Below are positions 1 through 8,416 of a stretch of DNA of 17,439 bases, in pieces. The stretch is taken from contig CABSNX010000012.1 of the NCBI GenBank assembly GCA_902479205.1, positions 1 through 17,439 of the forward strand. The letters run 5' to 3'. Within the stretch, counting starts at the first letter, position 1; every line of letters begins with the position of its first letter. A program made the position numbers and the translations under genes. The stretch is from an uncultured Collinsella sp. Lineage in GTDB: Bacteria > Actinomycetota > Coriobacteriia > Coriobacteriales > Coriobacteriaceae. The notes beneath the pieces are model-generated. The model had not been told where the DNA came from. It was given only the letters and a program-made list of their open reading frames with translations, and ran no database searches.

Positions 1-33
1 GTCCCTAACGTTCGCATTGAATGAAAGGGCAGC

Positions 34-534
34 ATGGATATCCAAATTAAGACGGGATGCTTTGATGACGCGGCGTTGGTGCGCCGCGTCGTTTTTATGG
101 ACGAGCAGGGCTACGAGAATGAGTTCGACGCTATCGACGAGGATCCGAACTGCATTCATGTGACGCTCTATGTAGACGGCGAGCTTGCCGGTTGCTCGCG
201 CGTGTTTCCCGAAGAGCTTGAGCGCGTGGCTGACGCAGAGGCCCCAGTGTTGCCGGCATGCGACATGGACGAAGGCGTTGCGGCGGGGGAGACCTACATT
301 ATGGGGCGCGTCGCCGTGCTGCCGGCTATGCGTCGTCGCGGTCTGGCGAGTGCGATCGTCGAGGCCAGTGATGCGTGTGCACGCAATGCTGGCGCTAAGC
401 TTATTAAGCTGCATGCGCAGGAATACGTGCTGCCGCTCTATGTAAAGGCGGGCTACACGCAAATTGCCCCGGTAGACTACGAGGATGAGGGCCAACCCCA
501 TGCCTGGATGGCCAAGCGCGTAGATGGCAGATAG
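34..534 (+). CDS. GNAT-family N-acetyltransferase
   Basis: A 166-residue protein of normal length for a single-domain GNAT enzyme, which transfers an acetyl group from acetyl-CoA to an amine. The acetyl-CoA pyrophosphate-binding loop is clear: residues 92-111 read RVAVLPAMRRRGLASAIVEA, containing R-x-x-G-x-A at 100-105. The N-terminal part (FMDEQGYENEFDAIDEDP, about 21-38) resembles the YjcF/ElaA-like branch, and the C-terminal LYVKAGYTQI segment is the usual last GNAT strand. The substrate cannot be predicted. The ATG at 34 has a purine-rich AAAGGG stretch at 24-29 as a plausible ribosome binding site. The gene appears to be transcribed alone. Nothing recognisable lies in bases 1-33 beyond that site. 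Confidence 0.88.
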   Translation: MDIQIKTGCFDDAALVRRVVFMDEQGYENEFDAIDEDPNCIHVTLYVDGELAGCSRVFPEELERVADAEAPVLPACDMDEGVAAGETYIMGRVAVLPAMRRRGLASAIVEASDACARNAGAKLIKLHAQEYVLPLYVKAGYTQIAPVDYEDEGQPHAWMAKRVDGR

Positions 535-642
535 GGAGGCTCCTTTTCTGTCGGCAGCTGGGGACACTCCTTGGCAATCGACGCATGGGTGTTCCAACAT
601 ACAGTTTTTCGATTCCGTATGTATATATGCGCGCTAATAGGT

Positions 643-648
643 TATAAA
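643..648 (+). promoter_or_regulatory. Possible -10 element of an htpG promoter
   Basis: TATAAA lies in an AT-rich patch (about 615-660) 87 bases before the htpG start, in an otherwise GC-rich spacer. No convincing TTGACA-like -35 sits at 16-18 bases upstream, so the call rests on the -10 and local composition only. Confidence 0.35.
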
Positions 649-679
649 ATCTAAGTCTGAACATAGCAGGTCTGCGATG

Positions 680-705
680 CGGCTCGGGCAACCGGGCCGT
701 TTTTG
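680..705 (+). terminator. Rho-independent terminator hairpin, just upstream of htpG
   Basis: An 8-bp stem (680-687 with 692-699, one G-U pair) closes a GCAA tetraloop of the GNRA type and is followed directly by TTTTT at 700-704. It may end transcription from the acetyltransferase gene, 146 bases upstream. It also lies between the possible promoter at 643-648 and the htpG start at 735, so it could act as a leader attenuator. The sequence alone does not decide between these. Confidence 0.7.
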
Positions 706-734
706 TGGGCAGGGGTAGCGCGAAAGGACTGCAC

Positions 735-2759
735 ATGCGTCAATTTAAGACCGAGAGCAAAAAACTGCTCGACCTCATGATCAACTCCATCTACACCAAT
801 AAGGAAATCTTCCTGCGCGAGCTTATCTCCAACGCGAGCGATGCCGTCGACAAGCTCAACTTTAAGAGCCTTCAGGATTCGAGTGTCAAGCTCGACCAGG
901 GCGACTTGGCCATCCGTGTTTCCTTTGATAAAGATGCCCGTACCATCACGATTTCGGATAACGGTATCGGCATGACCGCCGAGGAGCTCGAGCGCAACCT
1001 GGGCACCATCGCCCATTCCGGCTCCGAGGAGTTTAAGACCGAGAACGCCGAGCAACAGGGTTCGGATGTCGACATCATCGGCCAGTTTGGCGTGGGCTTC
1101 TACTCGGCCTTTATGGTCGCCAGCCATGTGAAAGTCGTGAGCCGCGCCTATGGCGAGGATGTCGCCCATGTGTGGGAGTCGGACGGTCTTGAGGGCTACA
1201 CCATCGAGGATGGCGAGCGTGCTGAGCACGGTACCGATGTCATCCTGACGCTGCGCGAGAATGAGAAGCTCGACGCCGACGGCGAGGCCGAGACCTACGA
1301 TCGCTTCCTGACCGAGTGGGGCCTCAAGAGCTTGATCCAGCAGTACAGCAACTATGTGCGCTACCCGATCCAGATGATGGTGTCCAAGAGCCGTCAAAAG
1401 CCCAAGCCCGAGGACGCGCCAGAGGATTACAAGCCCGAGTACGAGGACTACCAGGAGCTTGAGACCGTCAACTCCATGACGCCGATCTGGAAGAAGCACA
1501 GCTCCGACGTTGAGCAGAAGGATTACAACGAGTTCTACAAGTCCACGTTCCACGACTTTGACGATCCTGCGCGCACTATCAGCTTCCATGCCGAGGGTAC
1601 GCTTGAGTACGATGCACTGCTGTTTGTGCCGGGTCGCGCCCCGTTTGATCTGTACAGCAAGGACTACGAGAAGGGCCTGGCGCTCTACAGCTCCAACGTG
1701 CTGATTATGGAGAAGTGCGACGACCTGCTGCCCGACTACTACAACTTTGTGCGCGGTGTCGTGGACTCTGCCGACGTGACGCTCAATATTTCGCGTGAGA
1801 CGCTGCAGCAGAACCGTCAGCTCAAGGCCATTGCCAAGCGTGTGGAGAAGAAGATCACCGCCGATCTCGAGGACATGCGCGACAACGACCGCGAGGCCTA
1901 CGAGAAGTTCTTTGAGAACTTTGGTCGCGGCCTTAAGTACGGTATCTACTCGAGCTACGGCATGAAGGCCGACGAGCTCGCCGACCTGCTGCTGTTCTGG
2001 TCTGCCAAGGAGCAGAAGATGACCACCCTTGCCGAGTATGCCAAGGGCATGCCCGAGGGCCAGAAGGCAATCTACTATGCCGCCGGCGATTCGCGCGAGC
2101 GTCTGGCCAAGATGCCCGTCGTGAAGGGCGTGCTCGACCGCGGCTACGATGTACTGCTGCTGACGCAGGACGTGGATGAGTTCACCTTCCAGGCCATGCG
2201 TGAGTACGTGGCTGCCGATATGCCCAAGGTCTACGAGGATGACGCTGCTCGCGAGGCTGCCGAGAAGGCAGTTGCCGATGGTGCCGAGCCCGAGGTCGAG
2301 GATCGTCACCTGGAGCTTAAGAACGTCGCGACCGGCGATCTTGACCTGGCGACCGATGACGAGAAGAAGGAGGCCGAGGACGCCACCAAGGAGAACGAGG
2401 ACCTCTTTAGCGCCATGAAGGAGGCGCTCGGCGACAAGGTCGAGAAGGTCGCCGTCTCTGCGCGCCTGACCGATGCTCCCGCGTGCATCACCACCGAGGG
2501 TCCGCTTTCGCTCGAGATGGAGAAGGTGCTCCAGAAGGGTCCCGAGGGCGCGCCCGACGGTATGCCCAAGAGCCAGCGCGTGCTCGAGCTCAACGCCAAG
2601 CACCCGGTCTTTGCCAAGCTCGTCGCTGCTCAGAAGGCGGGCGACGCCGACAAGATCAAGCAGTACTCCGGCCTGCTCTATGACCAGGCCCTGCTGGTCG
2701 AGGGCGTTTTGCCCGAGGACCCCGTGGCCTTCGCGGCGGCTGTCTGCAACTTGATGTAG
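735..2759 (+). CDS. htpG: Molecular chaperone HtpG (bacterial Hsp90)
   Basis: A cytosolic, dimeric, ATP-dependent chaperone of 674 residues, somewhat longer than the roughly 625-residue E. coli protein. The N-terminal GHKL ATPase signatures are intact: ELISNASDA (about 29-37, with the Mg-coordinating Asn33), DNGIGM (75-80), GQFGVGFYSAF (116-126) and HGTDVIL (165-171). The middle-domain segment LNISRETLQQN carries the ATP-contacting arginine at about residue 354. An acidic, Lys/Glu-rich stretch near residues 505-575 leads into the C-terminal dimerisation domain and accounts for some of the extra length. The reading frame is open from 705, but the ATG at 735 is preferred: AAAGGA at 723-728 is well spaced and MRQFKTESKKLLDLM matches the usual HtpG N-terminus. 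No CIRCE or HAIR heat-shock operator is visible upstream. Confidence 0.97.
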   Translation: MRQFKTESKKLLDLMINSIYTNKEIFLRELISNASDAVDKLNFKSLQDSSVKLDQGDLAIRVSFDKDARTITISDNGIGMTAEELERNLGTIAHSGSEEFKTENAEQQGSDVDIIGQFGVGFYSAFMVASHVKVVSRAYGEDVAHVWESDGLEGYTIEDGERAEHGTDVILTLRENEKLDADGEAETYDRFLTEWGLKSLIQQYSNYVRYPIQMMVSKSRQKPKPEDAPEDYKPEYEDYQELETVNSMTPIWKKHSSDVEQKDYNEFYKSTFHDFDDPARTISFHAEGTLEYDALLFVPGRAPFDLYSKDYEKGLALYSSNVLIMEKCDDLLPDYYNFVRGVVDSADVTLNISRETLQQNRQLKAIAKRVEKKITADLEDMRDNDREAYEKFFENFGRGLKYGIYSSYGMKADELADLLLFWSAKEQKMTTLAEYAKGMPEGQKAIYYAAGDSRERLAKMPVVKGVLDRGYDVLLLTQDVDEFTFQAMREYVAADMPKVYEDDAAREAAEKAVADGAEPEVEDRHLELKNVATGDLDLATDDEKKEAEDATKENEDLFSAMKEALGDKVEKVAVSARLTDAPACITTEGPLSLEMEKVLQKGPEGAPDGMPKSQRVLELNAKHPVFAKLVAAQKAGDADKIKQYSGLLYDQALLVEGVLPEDPVAFAAAVCNLM

Positions 2760-2789
2760 TTCGGGGATACGGCACCGTAACTAGATTAG

Positions 2790-2866
2790 AACGAGAGTGG
2801 ATAATCTCCCACTTTTGGCTCGAATGCGGGCTTGAAGTGGGAGATTTTCCACTCTCGTTTCCTTTT
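2790..2866 (+). terminator. Long inverted repeat, likely htpG terminator
   Basis: Arms 2790-2814 and 2835-2859 are 25 bases each with one mismatch, around a 20-base loop, beginning 30 bases after the htpG stop. The right arm runs into TTTCCTTTT, which could serve as a weak uridine tract. The stem is much longer than a normal terminator needs, and its left arm is preceded by AT-rich sequence, so it may belong to the palindromic repeats seen elsewhere in the window. Confidence 0.6.
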
Positions 2867-2870
2867 GAAT

Positions 2871-2954
2871 GATCCCTTGGGGACGGAGGAAAGCGGATCA
2901 CCGGATCAGGCCGACCCCCTCGGTGATCCGTTTTCCTCCGTCCCCAAGGGATCA
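2871..2954. repeat. Palindromic repeat, copy A
   Basis: Arms 2871-2903 and 2921-2953 are 33 bases each with a single G/T mismatch, around a 17-base spacer. The arm includes the core TCCGTTTTCCTCCGTCCCC, and positions 2924-2954 match 11601-11631 at 28 of 31 bases. The two loci are therefore copies of one dispersed palindromic family. No reading frame or transposase is inside; it resembles a REP-like or other non-coding interspersed element. Confidence 0.8.
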
Positions 2955-3003
2955 ATTATTTGTCGGGGTTGTGGTTTTGTGACCTGCTGAAATTTAAGAT
3001 ACT

Positions 3004-3015
3004 GTACAACTGTAC
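3004..3015. promoter_or_regulatory. Operator-like palindrome before the YhgE pair
   Basis: GTACA-AC-TGTAC is an inverted repeat of 5-bp half sites within an AT-rich spacer (2951-3130). It overlaps or adjoins a weak promoter-like pair: TTGTGA at 2977-2982 and GATACT at 2998-3003, spaced 15 bases. More GTAC motifs occur at 3090-3093 and 3108-3111. A TetR-type repressor site is conceivable, but no regulator gene is adjacent. The rest of this spacer has no recognisable gene; the open frame from 2960 to 3094 does not read like real protein. Confidence 0.3.
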
Positions 3016-3130
3016 GTTAATTCGTCTTCGTAGTATATTGCTACCGCAAAACTCAATACCATTGTGCTCCGAGACGCTAAAGCGCCTACGTACAATGGTT
3101 GTCGATAGTACGATTCGATTTAACGACAGG

Positions 3131-5920
3131 ATGGATGGCCCAAGCGTGAGTCTCGGCAGCAAACTATCCGATGCAAAGGTCTCCTTTGCGATATTCAAGC
3201 GCGACATTAAGCGACTACTTGTGAACCCCGTCGCCTTGGTGGTTACCCTCGGCGTGTGCGTTATTCCCTCGCTGTATGCCTGGTACAACATCGTGGCAAA
3301 CTGGGATCCGTACGGAAACACTCAGGGTATCAAGATTGCCATCGCCAACAACGATCGGGGCACCCAAAACGACCTGGTGGGTGAGCTCAACGCGGGTGAT
3401 AAGGTCGTCGATCAGCTCAAGGAGAACGATCAGTTGGGCTGGACCTTCGTCGACTCGGCGGCAGATGCCAAAGAGGGCGTCGAAAGTGGCGAATACTATG
3501 CTGCCATCGTGATTCCCAAGAACTTCTCCGACAATCTCGTCTCGATGCTCGACGGCAATTACCATCAGCCGAAGCTCACCTATTACGTCAACGAGAAAAA
3601 GAGCGCCATTGCGCCCAAGGTCACCGATACCGGTGCCAACACCATCGAGGAGCAGATCAACTCGGAGTTTGTCTCCACGGTGGGCGAGACCGTCGCGGGC
3701 ATTGCCAAAGATGCTGGCATCGACCTTAAAGACAAGGCAACCCAGACCAAGGATTCGCTGGCGGGCTCGGTGTCCGAGGCGTCTGATACCCTGGGCGAAG
3801 TACGCGATTCCATCGGCGACATGAACACCGCCATCGACAAGACGAGCAACTCGATTGCTTCGGCCGATGCTGCACTGGCGGGCCTGCAGGGGCAGGCGCC
3901 TTCGCTAACGCAGGCAATCGCTCAGGGTAATGATCTGCTGGGCGAAGCTCGCACCACGGCTGGCAAGTCCATCACCTCGCTCTCCAAGGCACTTTCGGAG
4001 GGCAGCATCGTGCTGAGTAAGACATCGGCTTCTGCGAACGCCGCGATTGGCAGGCTTACCGGTACGGTTACGTCCACGACCACTCGAATCGACAACTCGC
4101 TCGAATCCCTTCAGGCGACGATTGACCACAACAGCGCTGTCATCGAGCGCCTGCAGATTCTCGTTAACGATACGTCGACGGGATCGGAGAACGCCGATGC
4201 GCTCATCGCGTCGACCATCAATTCGCTTCGCGAGCAAAACCAGAAGCTGCAGAGCATTAAGGATGGCCTTTCTGCACAGTCGAGGGCCATGGCAAACGAC
4301 GCTAAGGCAATCTCGAACGCGAGTAACGCACTCAACACGGCAATTCAGACCGGTACGGCTAACCTCGGTCAGGCTCAGACCGATCTGGGGCAGAACGCGC
4401 TGCCGAAGGCTTCGAGCGCGCTTGACTCCTTTGCCGCCGTTTCGGGCGATTTGACCGGCATTGTATCGGGTATGACCCCCACGATAGCGAGCGCGCGCGG
4501 CACGCTGGCGCAGCTCGACGCCACGCTCAAGCAGGCAAAGACCACGCTGTCCCAAACCGATGCCTCCCTTGCCAAGGTTCAGGACAAGCTCGCGACCGCC
4601 GCTAATGACATTGCGGCGCTGCAGACCTCTGAGTCTATGGGCGAGTTAGCCGACCTCATGGACGTCGACGTCAATGACGTGGCAGATTTCATGGCATCTC
4701 CGGTTGAGCTGACGTCCAAGTCAATCTATCCGGTCAAGAGCTTTGGCTCGGGCATCGCGCCCTTCTACACCAATCTGGCGCTGTGGGTAGGCGGCTATGT
4801 GCTCATCGCTATCTACAAGCTCGAGGTCGACCGCGAGGGCATCGGTAGCTTTACGGCGCGTCAGGGCTACTTTGGCCGCTGGCTGCTGATGGTGATCCTG
4901 GGTGCGTTCCAGGCCATTATCGTTACGGTGGGCGACCTGGTCATTGGCGTTCAGTGCGTCAATCCGCCGCTCTTTGTGCTGGGCGGCATCGCTATCTCGT
5001 TCACTTACGTCAACATCATCTATGCGCTGTCCACCACCTTTAAGCATATCGGTAAAGCCATTGGCGTCATCCTCGTCATTGTGCAGATCCCCGGCTCGTC
5101 GGGCATGTATCCCATCGAGATGATGCCCGGCTTCTTCCAATGGCTGCATCCGCTGCTGCCCTTCACCTATGGCATCAACCTGCTGCGCGAGACCGTCGGT
5201 GGCATGTATTCGTTCAACTACCTGTTCAACCTGTGCATCCTGGGCGTGTTCCTGATCGTGGCGCTCTTTATCGGTCTGCAGCTGCGCCCGTTGCTGCTCA
5301 ACCTCAACCTGCTCTTTGATAAACAGCTTTCCACGACGGGGCTCATGATCTGCGAGTCCAACGACCTGCCGCGCCAGCGCTATTCGCTGCGCACGGCCAT
5401 GCGCGTCATGCTCGATTCGGATTCGTACCGTCGCGAGTTGCTCGATCATGCCGTGGCGTTTGAGCATCGCTACCCGTACTACATCAAGGGCGGTTTTGCC
5501 GCCGTGGTAGGCGTGCAGGTTCTGCTCTTTGTGCTTTCGACGGTGCTCGATATCGACAATAACGGCAAGATCATCCTGCTCGTTATCTGGATCATTTCGG
5601 TTATCGCCATCTGTGGCTGGCTCATCAACATCGAGTACATCCGCGCGAGCCTCAATACCCAGATGCGCATCTCGGCGCTTTCGGATGAGGACCTGCGTCG
5701 CGAGATGCGCGAGCACACGGCCGCCATTCCTGCTGCCCGTCGCATGTTTGGTCTCAACGCCAGCGAGCGGGGCACCAAGGACAGCGAACAGCCCACGAGC
5801 CGTCTGCCGCATATCGGTGCGCATCGTAAGGCTCAAGATGCCGACAACGTTGACAACGTAAGCGGAAATGACGGGGATACCACCCCGCTCGGCAAGCACT
5901 CCAAAGGAGGTGAGGCATAA
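3131..5920 (+). CDS. YhgE/Pip family membrane protein with C-terminal extension
   Basis: A membrane protein of about 929 residues in the YhgE/Pip (phage infection protein) family, related to Lactococcus Pip and B. subtilis YueB, the SPP1 phage receptor. After FKRDIKR comes TM1 (about 33-54), then the family signature SLYAWYNI..NWDPYGN. A large external region (about 60-525), rich in Ala/Ser/Asp and probably coiled coil, follows. Several C-terminal TM segments (about 540-720) resemble an ABC-2 permease core, with PLLPFTYGINLLRE. Past the usual family end there are about 200 more residues: a soluble linker, two TM helices (about 783-808 and 813-837) and a charged tail. The start is uncertain: ATG 3095, ATG 3131 and GTG 3146 all lack a good ribosome binding site. 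The stop codon abuts the next gene. Function unknown; YueB/EsaA relatives serve type VII secretion in Firmicutes. Confidence 0.87.
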   Translation: MDGPSVSLGSKLSDAKVSFAIFKRDIKRLLVNPVALVVTLGVCVIPSLYAWYNIVANWDPYGNTQGIKIAIANNDRGTQNDLVGELNAGDKVVDQLKENDQLGWTFVDSAADAKEGVESGEYYAAIVIPKNFSDNLVSMLDGNYHQPKLTYYVNEKKSAIAPKVTDTGANTIEEQINSEFVSTVGETVAGIAKDAGIDLKDKATQTKDSLAGSVSEASDTLGEVRDSIGDMNTAIDKTSNSIASADAALAGLQGQAPSLTQAIAQGNDLLGEARTTAGKSITSLSKALSEGSIVLSKTSASANAAIGRLTGTVTSTTTRIDNSLESLQATIDHNSAVIERLQILVNDTSTGSENADALIASTINSLREQNQKLQSIKDGLSAQSRAMANDAKAISNASNALNTAIQTGTANLGQAQTDLGQNALPKASSALDSFAAVSGDLTGIVSGMTPTIASARGTLAQLDATLKQAKTTLSQTDASLAKVQDKLATAANDIAALQTSESMGELADLMDVDVNDVADFMASPVELTSKSIYPVKSFGSGIAPFYTNLALWVGGYVLIAIYKLEVDREGIGSFTARQGYFGRWLLMVILGAFQAIIVTVGDLVIGVQCVNPPLFVLGGIAISFTYVNIIYALSTTFKHIGKAIGVILVIVQIPGSSGMYPIEMMPGFFQWLHPLLPFTYGINLLRETVGGMYSFNYLFNLCILGVFLIVALFIGLQLRPLLLNLNLLFDKQLSTTGLMICESNDLPRQRYSLRTAMRVMLDSDSYRRELLDHAVAFEHRYPYYIKGGFAAVVGVQVLLFVLSTVLDIDNNGKIILLVIWIISVIAICGWLINIEYIRASLNTQMRISALSDEDLRREMREHTAAIPAARRMFGLNASERGTKDSEQPTSRLPHIGAHRKAQDADNVDNVSGNDGDTTPLGKHSKGGEA
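5903..5913 (+). promoter_or_regulatory. Very strong ribosome binding site inside the upstream gene
   Basis: AAAGGAGGTGA, an essentially full-length anti-16S match, lies in the last codons of the first YhgE gene, 7 bases before the ATG of the second. The first gene's TAA (5918-5920) directly touches that ATG (5921). This arrangement indicates translational coupling with strong independent initiation of the second protein. Confidence 0.9.
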
Positions 5921-8110
5921 ATGAAGAACATCCTGCATCTGTTTAAGCGCGATGTCCAAAACGTGTCTCGCTCCGTGATTGGCTTGATTGTCGTGATGGG
6001 TCTCATTATCGTGCCGTGCCTGTACGCGTGGTTTAACATCGCCGGAAGCTGGGATCCGTATGGCAACACCGGCAATCTCAAGATCGCCGTGGTCAACACC
6101 GACGAGGGCTACGAGAGCGATCTGATTCCCGTCGAGGTCAACGTGGGCGAAAACGTAACCTCCACCCTGCGCGGCAACGAGAGCTTCGATTGGATTGTGC
6201 TCAACGATCGAGAAAAGGCCATCGAGGGCGTCAAGTCGGGCGCATACTATGCGGCCGTCGTTATCCCCAAGACGTTTAGCGCCGATATGATGACGCTCTT
6301 TTCGACCGACGTGAAGCACGCCGATATCGAGTTCTACGAGAACCAGAAGGCCAACGCCATTGCTCAGATTGTGACCGAGAAGGGTTCGAGTGCCGTTCAG
6401 AGCCAGGTCAACGAGACCTTTACCAAGACCATCACGACCATCGGTCTTAAGACGGTGTCAAACCTGCTCGACTATATGAGCACCGAGCAGGTTAGCAACT
6501 TTATCGCCAATCTGTCCTCGACGCTCGGCGATTCGGTCGAGGACCTTCAGGACGTCAAGGCGAGCGCAACCTCGCTCGCGGGCATTTTAAGTTCGACCGC
6601 TGATTCCCTCACGTCGGCGAGCGGCATGCTCAAACAGACCGGAACCACCGAGGAATCGACGAAGCAGCTCATGCAGCATGCCGAGAGCGGTGTTGCCGAT
6701 TCCGAGGCGGCGCTCAAGGCCGTCAGCGATGCCGTCGATTCTGCAATAGACGGAAGCGCGGACTCGTTCGATAACGTATCCACCGAGCTCGCAAATGCAT
6801 TCGATGCTGCGAACCAACATGTCGACCTTACCGTGTCTCAGCTTAACGATGCCGCCGACTCGCTCAATGCGCGTGCCGATGAGATTGATGCCGCTTCGGA
6901 CAAGATTCGCGGCCTTGCCGATCAGGTGAAGGGCGAAAAGCTCCAGGATGGCTTGAAGTCCGTCGCAACATCGCTGGGCAGGATCGCGATGGAGTATCGC
7001 AACAACGCCAAGGAACTGACGGGCATCGCAACGTCTCTTTCGAATAACATGACCAAGGTCAACGACACGCGTGCCGAAGTCGACCAAGCCATTGCGGATG
7101 CCAAGTCGGGCATTTCGGGTGCTAAGTCCGATTACGATTCCACGTTCTCGGTCAAAGCCAAGCAGCTCAAGAAGACCATTTTGGGTGTCTTGGATTCGCT
7201 CGATGGTATTTCGGGTGATCTGGATAGCGCTGTAAGCGGCCTGACCGATGCGTCTGGCTCTTTGGCAAAGGGACTTTCCAAGGCCGCGACGCTGGTCAAC
7301 AAGGCTTCCGATCAGCTGGGCGAGGCGTCGGACAAGATCAGCGCGTTCAAGGACGAGCTTGATGGCGCCCTGATGTCGGATGACCTTGCCACAATCAAGA
7401 AGATGATCGGCAATGATCCCGAGGGTCTGGCCGTGTCGCTTTCTGGCCCCGTCGCGCTCGACCGCAAACCGGTCTACCCGATCCGTAACTACGGTTCGGC
7501 CATGGCGCCGTTCTATACGATTCTGTCGCTGTGGGTGGGTTCGATTGTGCTGGCAGCCATGATGAAGGTTTCGGTCGACGATGAGCTTATCAACGAGCTC
7601 ATCCCCGTACGCCTGCACGAGATCTATTTGGGCCGCTACTTGTTCTTTGGCGGCTTGGCCTTGCTACAGGCGACGCTCGTGTGCGCCGGCGATATCTTGT
7701 TCTTTGGCATCCAGTGCGACAACCCGCTGCAGTTTGTGTTGGCGGGCTGGATCGCAAGTCTCGTGTTCTCCAATATTGTCTACACGCTCACGGTGTCGTT
7801 TGGCGATATCGGCAAGGCGCTCGCTGTTGTGTTGCTGGTCATGCAGGTCGGTGGCTCGGGAGGCACGTTCCCCATCGAGATGACCGGTCCTGTGTTCCAG
7901 GCGATCTATCCGTTCCTGCCGTTTACCCATGGCATCAACGCCATGCATGCCGCCATGGCCGGTGCGTACCATATGGAGTACTGGGTTGAGCTGGGCATCT
8001 TGGCGAGCTATCTGGTTCCGTCGCTGGCCCTGGGTGTGGTCTTCCGCCGTCCGGTCATCAAAGCCAACGACTGGATCATCGAAAAGCTGGAGTCGACAAA
8101 GCTAATTTAG
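5921..8110 (+). CDS. YhgE/Pip family membrane protein (second of pair)
   Basis: A 729-residue paralogue of the upstream protein with the standard family layout. TM1 is at about 19-41, followed by LYAWFNIAGSWDPYGNT. A large external, probably coiled-coil region covers about 50-520, with many Ala/Ser/Asp/Leu repeats. A multi-helix C-terminal permease-like domain covers about 525-720 (YPIRNYGSAMAPFYTILSLW, then PFLPFTHGINAMHAAM). It lacks the roughly 200-residue tail of its partner and ends shortly after the last helix. The start is certain: a very strong ribosome binding site lies 7 bases upstream and the ATG abuts the preceding stop. Two unequal paralogues in one coupled operon suggest a heteromeric complex in the membrane, which is inference. 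No T7SS ATPase or WXG100 gene is in the window to support a secretion role. Confidence 0.9.
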   Translation: MKNILHLFKRDVQNVSRSVIGLIVVMGLIIVPCLYAWFNIAGSWDPYGNTGNLKIAVVNTDEGYESDLIPVEVNVGENVTSTLRGNESFDWIVLNDREKAIEGVKSGAYYAAVVIPKTFSADMMTLFSTDVKHADIEFYENQKANAIAQIVTEKGSSAVQSQVNETFTKTITTIGLKTVSNLLDYMSTEQVSNFIANLSSTLGDSVEDLQDVKASATSLAGILSSTADSLTSASGMLKQTGTTEESTKQLMQHAESGVADSEAALKAVSDAVDSAIDGSADSFDNVSTELANAFDAANQHVDLTVSQLNDAADSLNARADEIDAASDKIRGLADQVKGEKLQDGLKSVATSLGRIAMEYRNNAKELTGIATSLSNNMTKVNDTRAEVDQAIADAKSGISGAKSDYDSTFSVKAKQLKKTILGVLDSLDGISGDLDSAVSGLTDASGSLAKGLSKAATLVNKASDQLGEASDKISAFKDELDGALMSDDLATIKKMIGNDPEGLAVSLSGPVALDRKPVYPIRNYGSAMAPFYTILSLWVGSIVLAAMMKVSVDDELINELIPVRLHEIYLGRYLFFGGLALLQATLVCAGDILFFGIQCDNPLQFVLAGWIASLVFSNIVYTLTVSFGDIGKALAVVLLVMQVGGSGGTFPIEMTGPVFQAIYPFLPFTHGINAMHAAMAGAYHMEYWVELGILASYLVPSLALGVVFRRPVIKANDWIIEKLESTKLI

Positions 8111-8139
8111 TGCGGCAACGTTAACGCTGATGTAGCACT

Positions 8140-8340
8140 AATGCCAGCGAGCGAGCCGCATTTGCGCCAAGGTGACGTGAAATGAGAGGGCGCTGACCTT
8201 CTGGTCGCGCCCTTGAAATTGAACGTCAGATTGGCGTGAATGCGGTTCGCGCAGCGTCGGCCGGTCCGCCGTTCGGTAGAACGGCGGAACAAAACTTTTT
8301 CACGTCACCTTGCTCGCTTAGGGTCGTTTTCGCTGGCATT
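8140..8340. repeat. About 200-base structured inverted-repeat element
   Basis: Three paired blocks nest in register: 8140-8150 with 8330-8340 (11 bp), 8151-8156 with 8312-8317 (6 bp) and 8169-8182 with 8298-8311 (14 bp), all perfect. A 12-base bulge sits on each side. Inside are two further hairpins: 8188-8212 (6+4 bp, loop TTCT, one bulged T) and 8265-8288 (10 bp, loop GGTA), the latter followed by ACAAAACTTTTT. The element fills most of the 413-base gap between the YhgE pair and the transporter and has no credible reading frame. It could be a miniature non-autonomous mobile element, a structured RNA, or a compound terminator for the YhgE operon. Confidence 0.7.
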
Positions 8341-8416
8341 GCCGGAGCATCGAGGCTTTTCTGTTCGATACTTTAGTGGGCTGAATTGCATGGGCTGCTT
8401 GATTGTTGCTACAGTA

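Noticed and set aside
535..679. CIRCE or HAIR heat-shock operator before htpG
   Set aside because: Neither TTAGCACTC-N9-GAGTGCTAA nor CTTGAGT-N7-ACTCAAG, nor a close variant, is present.
651..2603. 650-residue - strand frame opposite htpG, and similar long antisense frames opposite YhgE, ppc and others
   Set aside because: These are shadows produced by GC-biased third codon positions of the true genes; the proteins are low-complexity Leu/Val/Gly- or Arg/His-rich and carry no domains.
2790..2953. CRISPR array made of the repeated palindromes
   Set aside because: The repeats are inverted arms of two different hairpins, not regularly spaced direct repeats, and no cas genes are present.
2960..3094. 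Open frame extending the first YhgE gene upstream to 2960
   Set aside because: The translation (Cys/Leu/Ile-rich, no homology to the family N-terminus) lies in AT-rich DNA with promoter- and operator-like features, and no ribosome binding site supports it.
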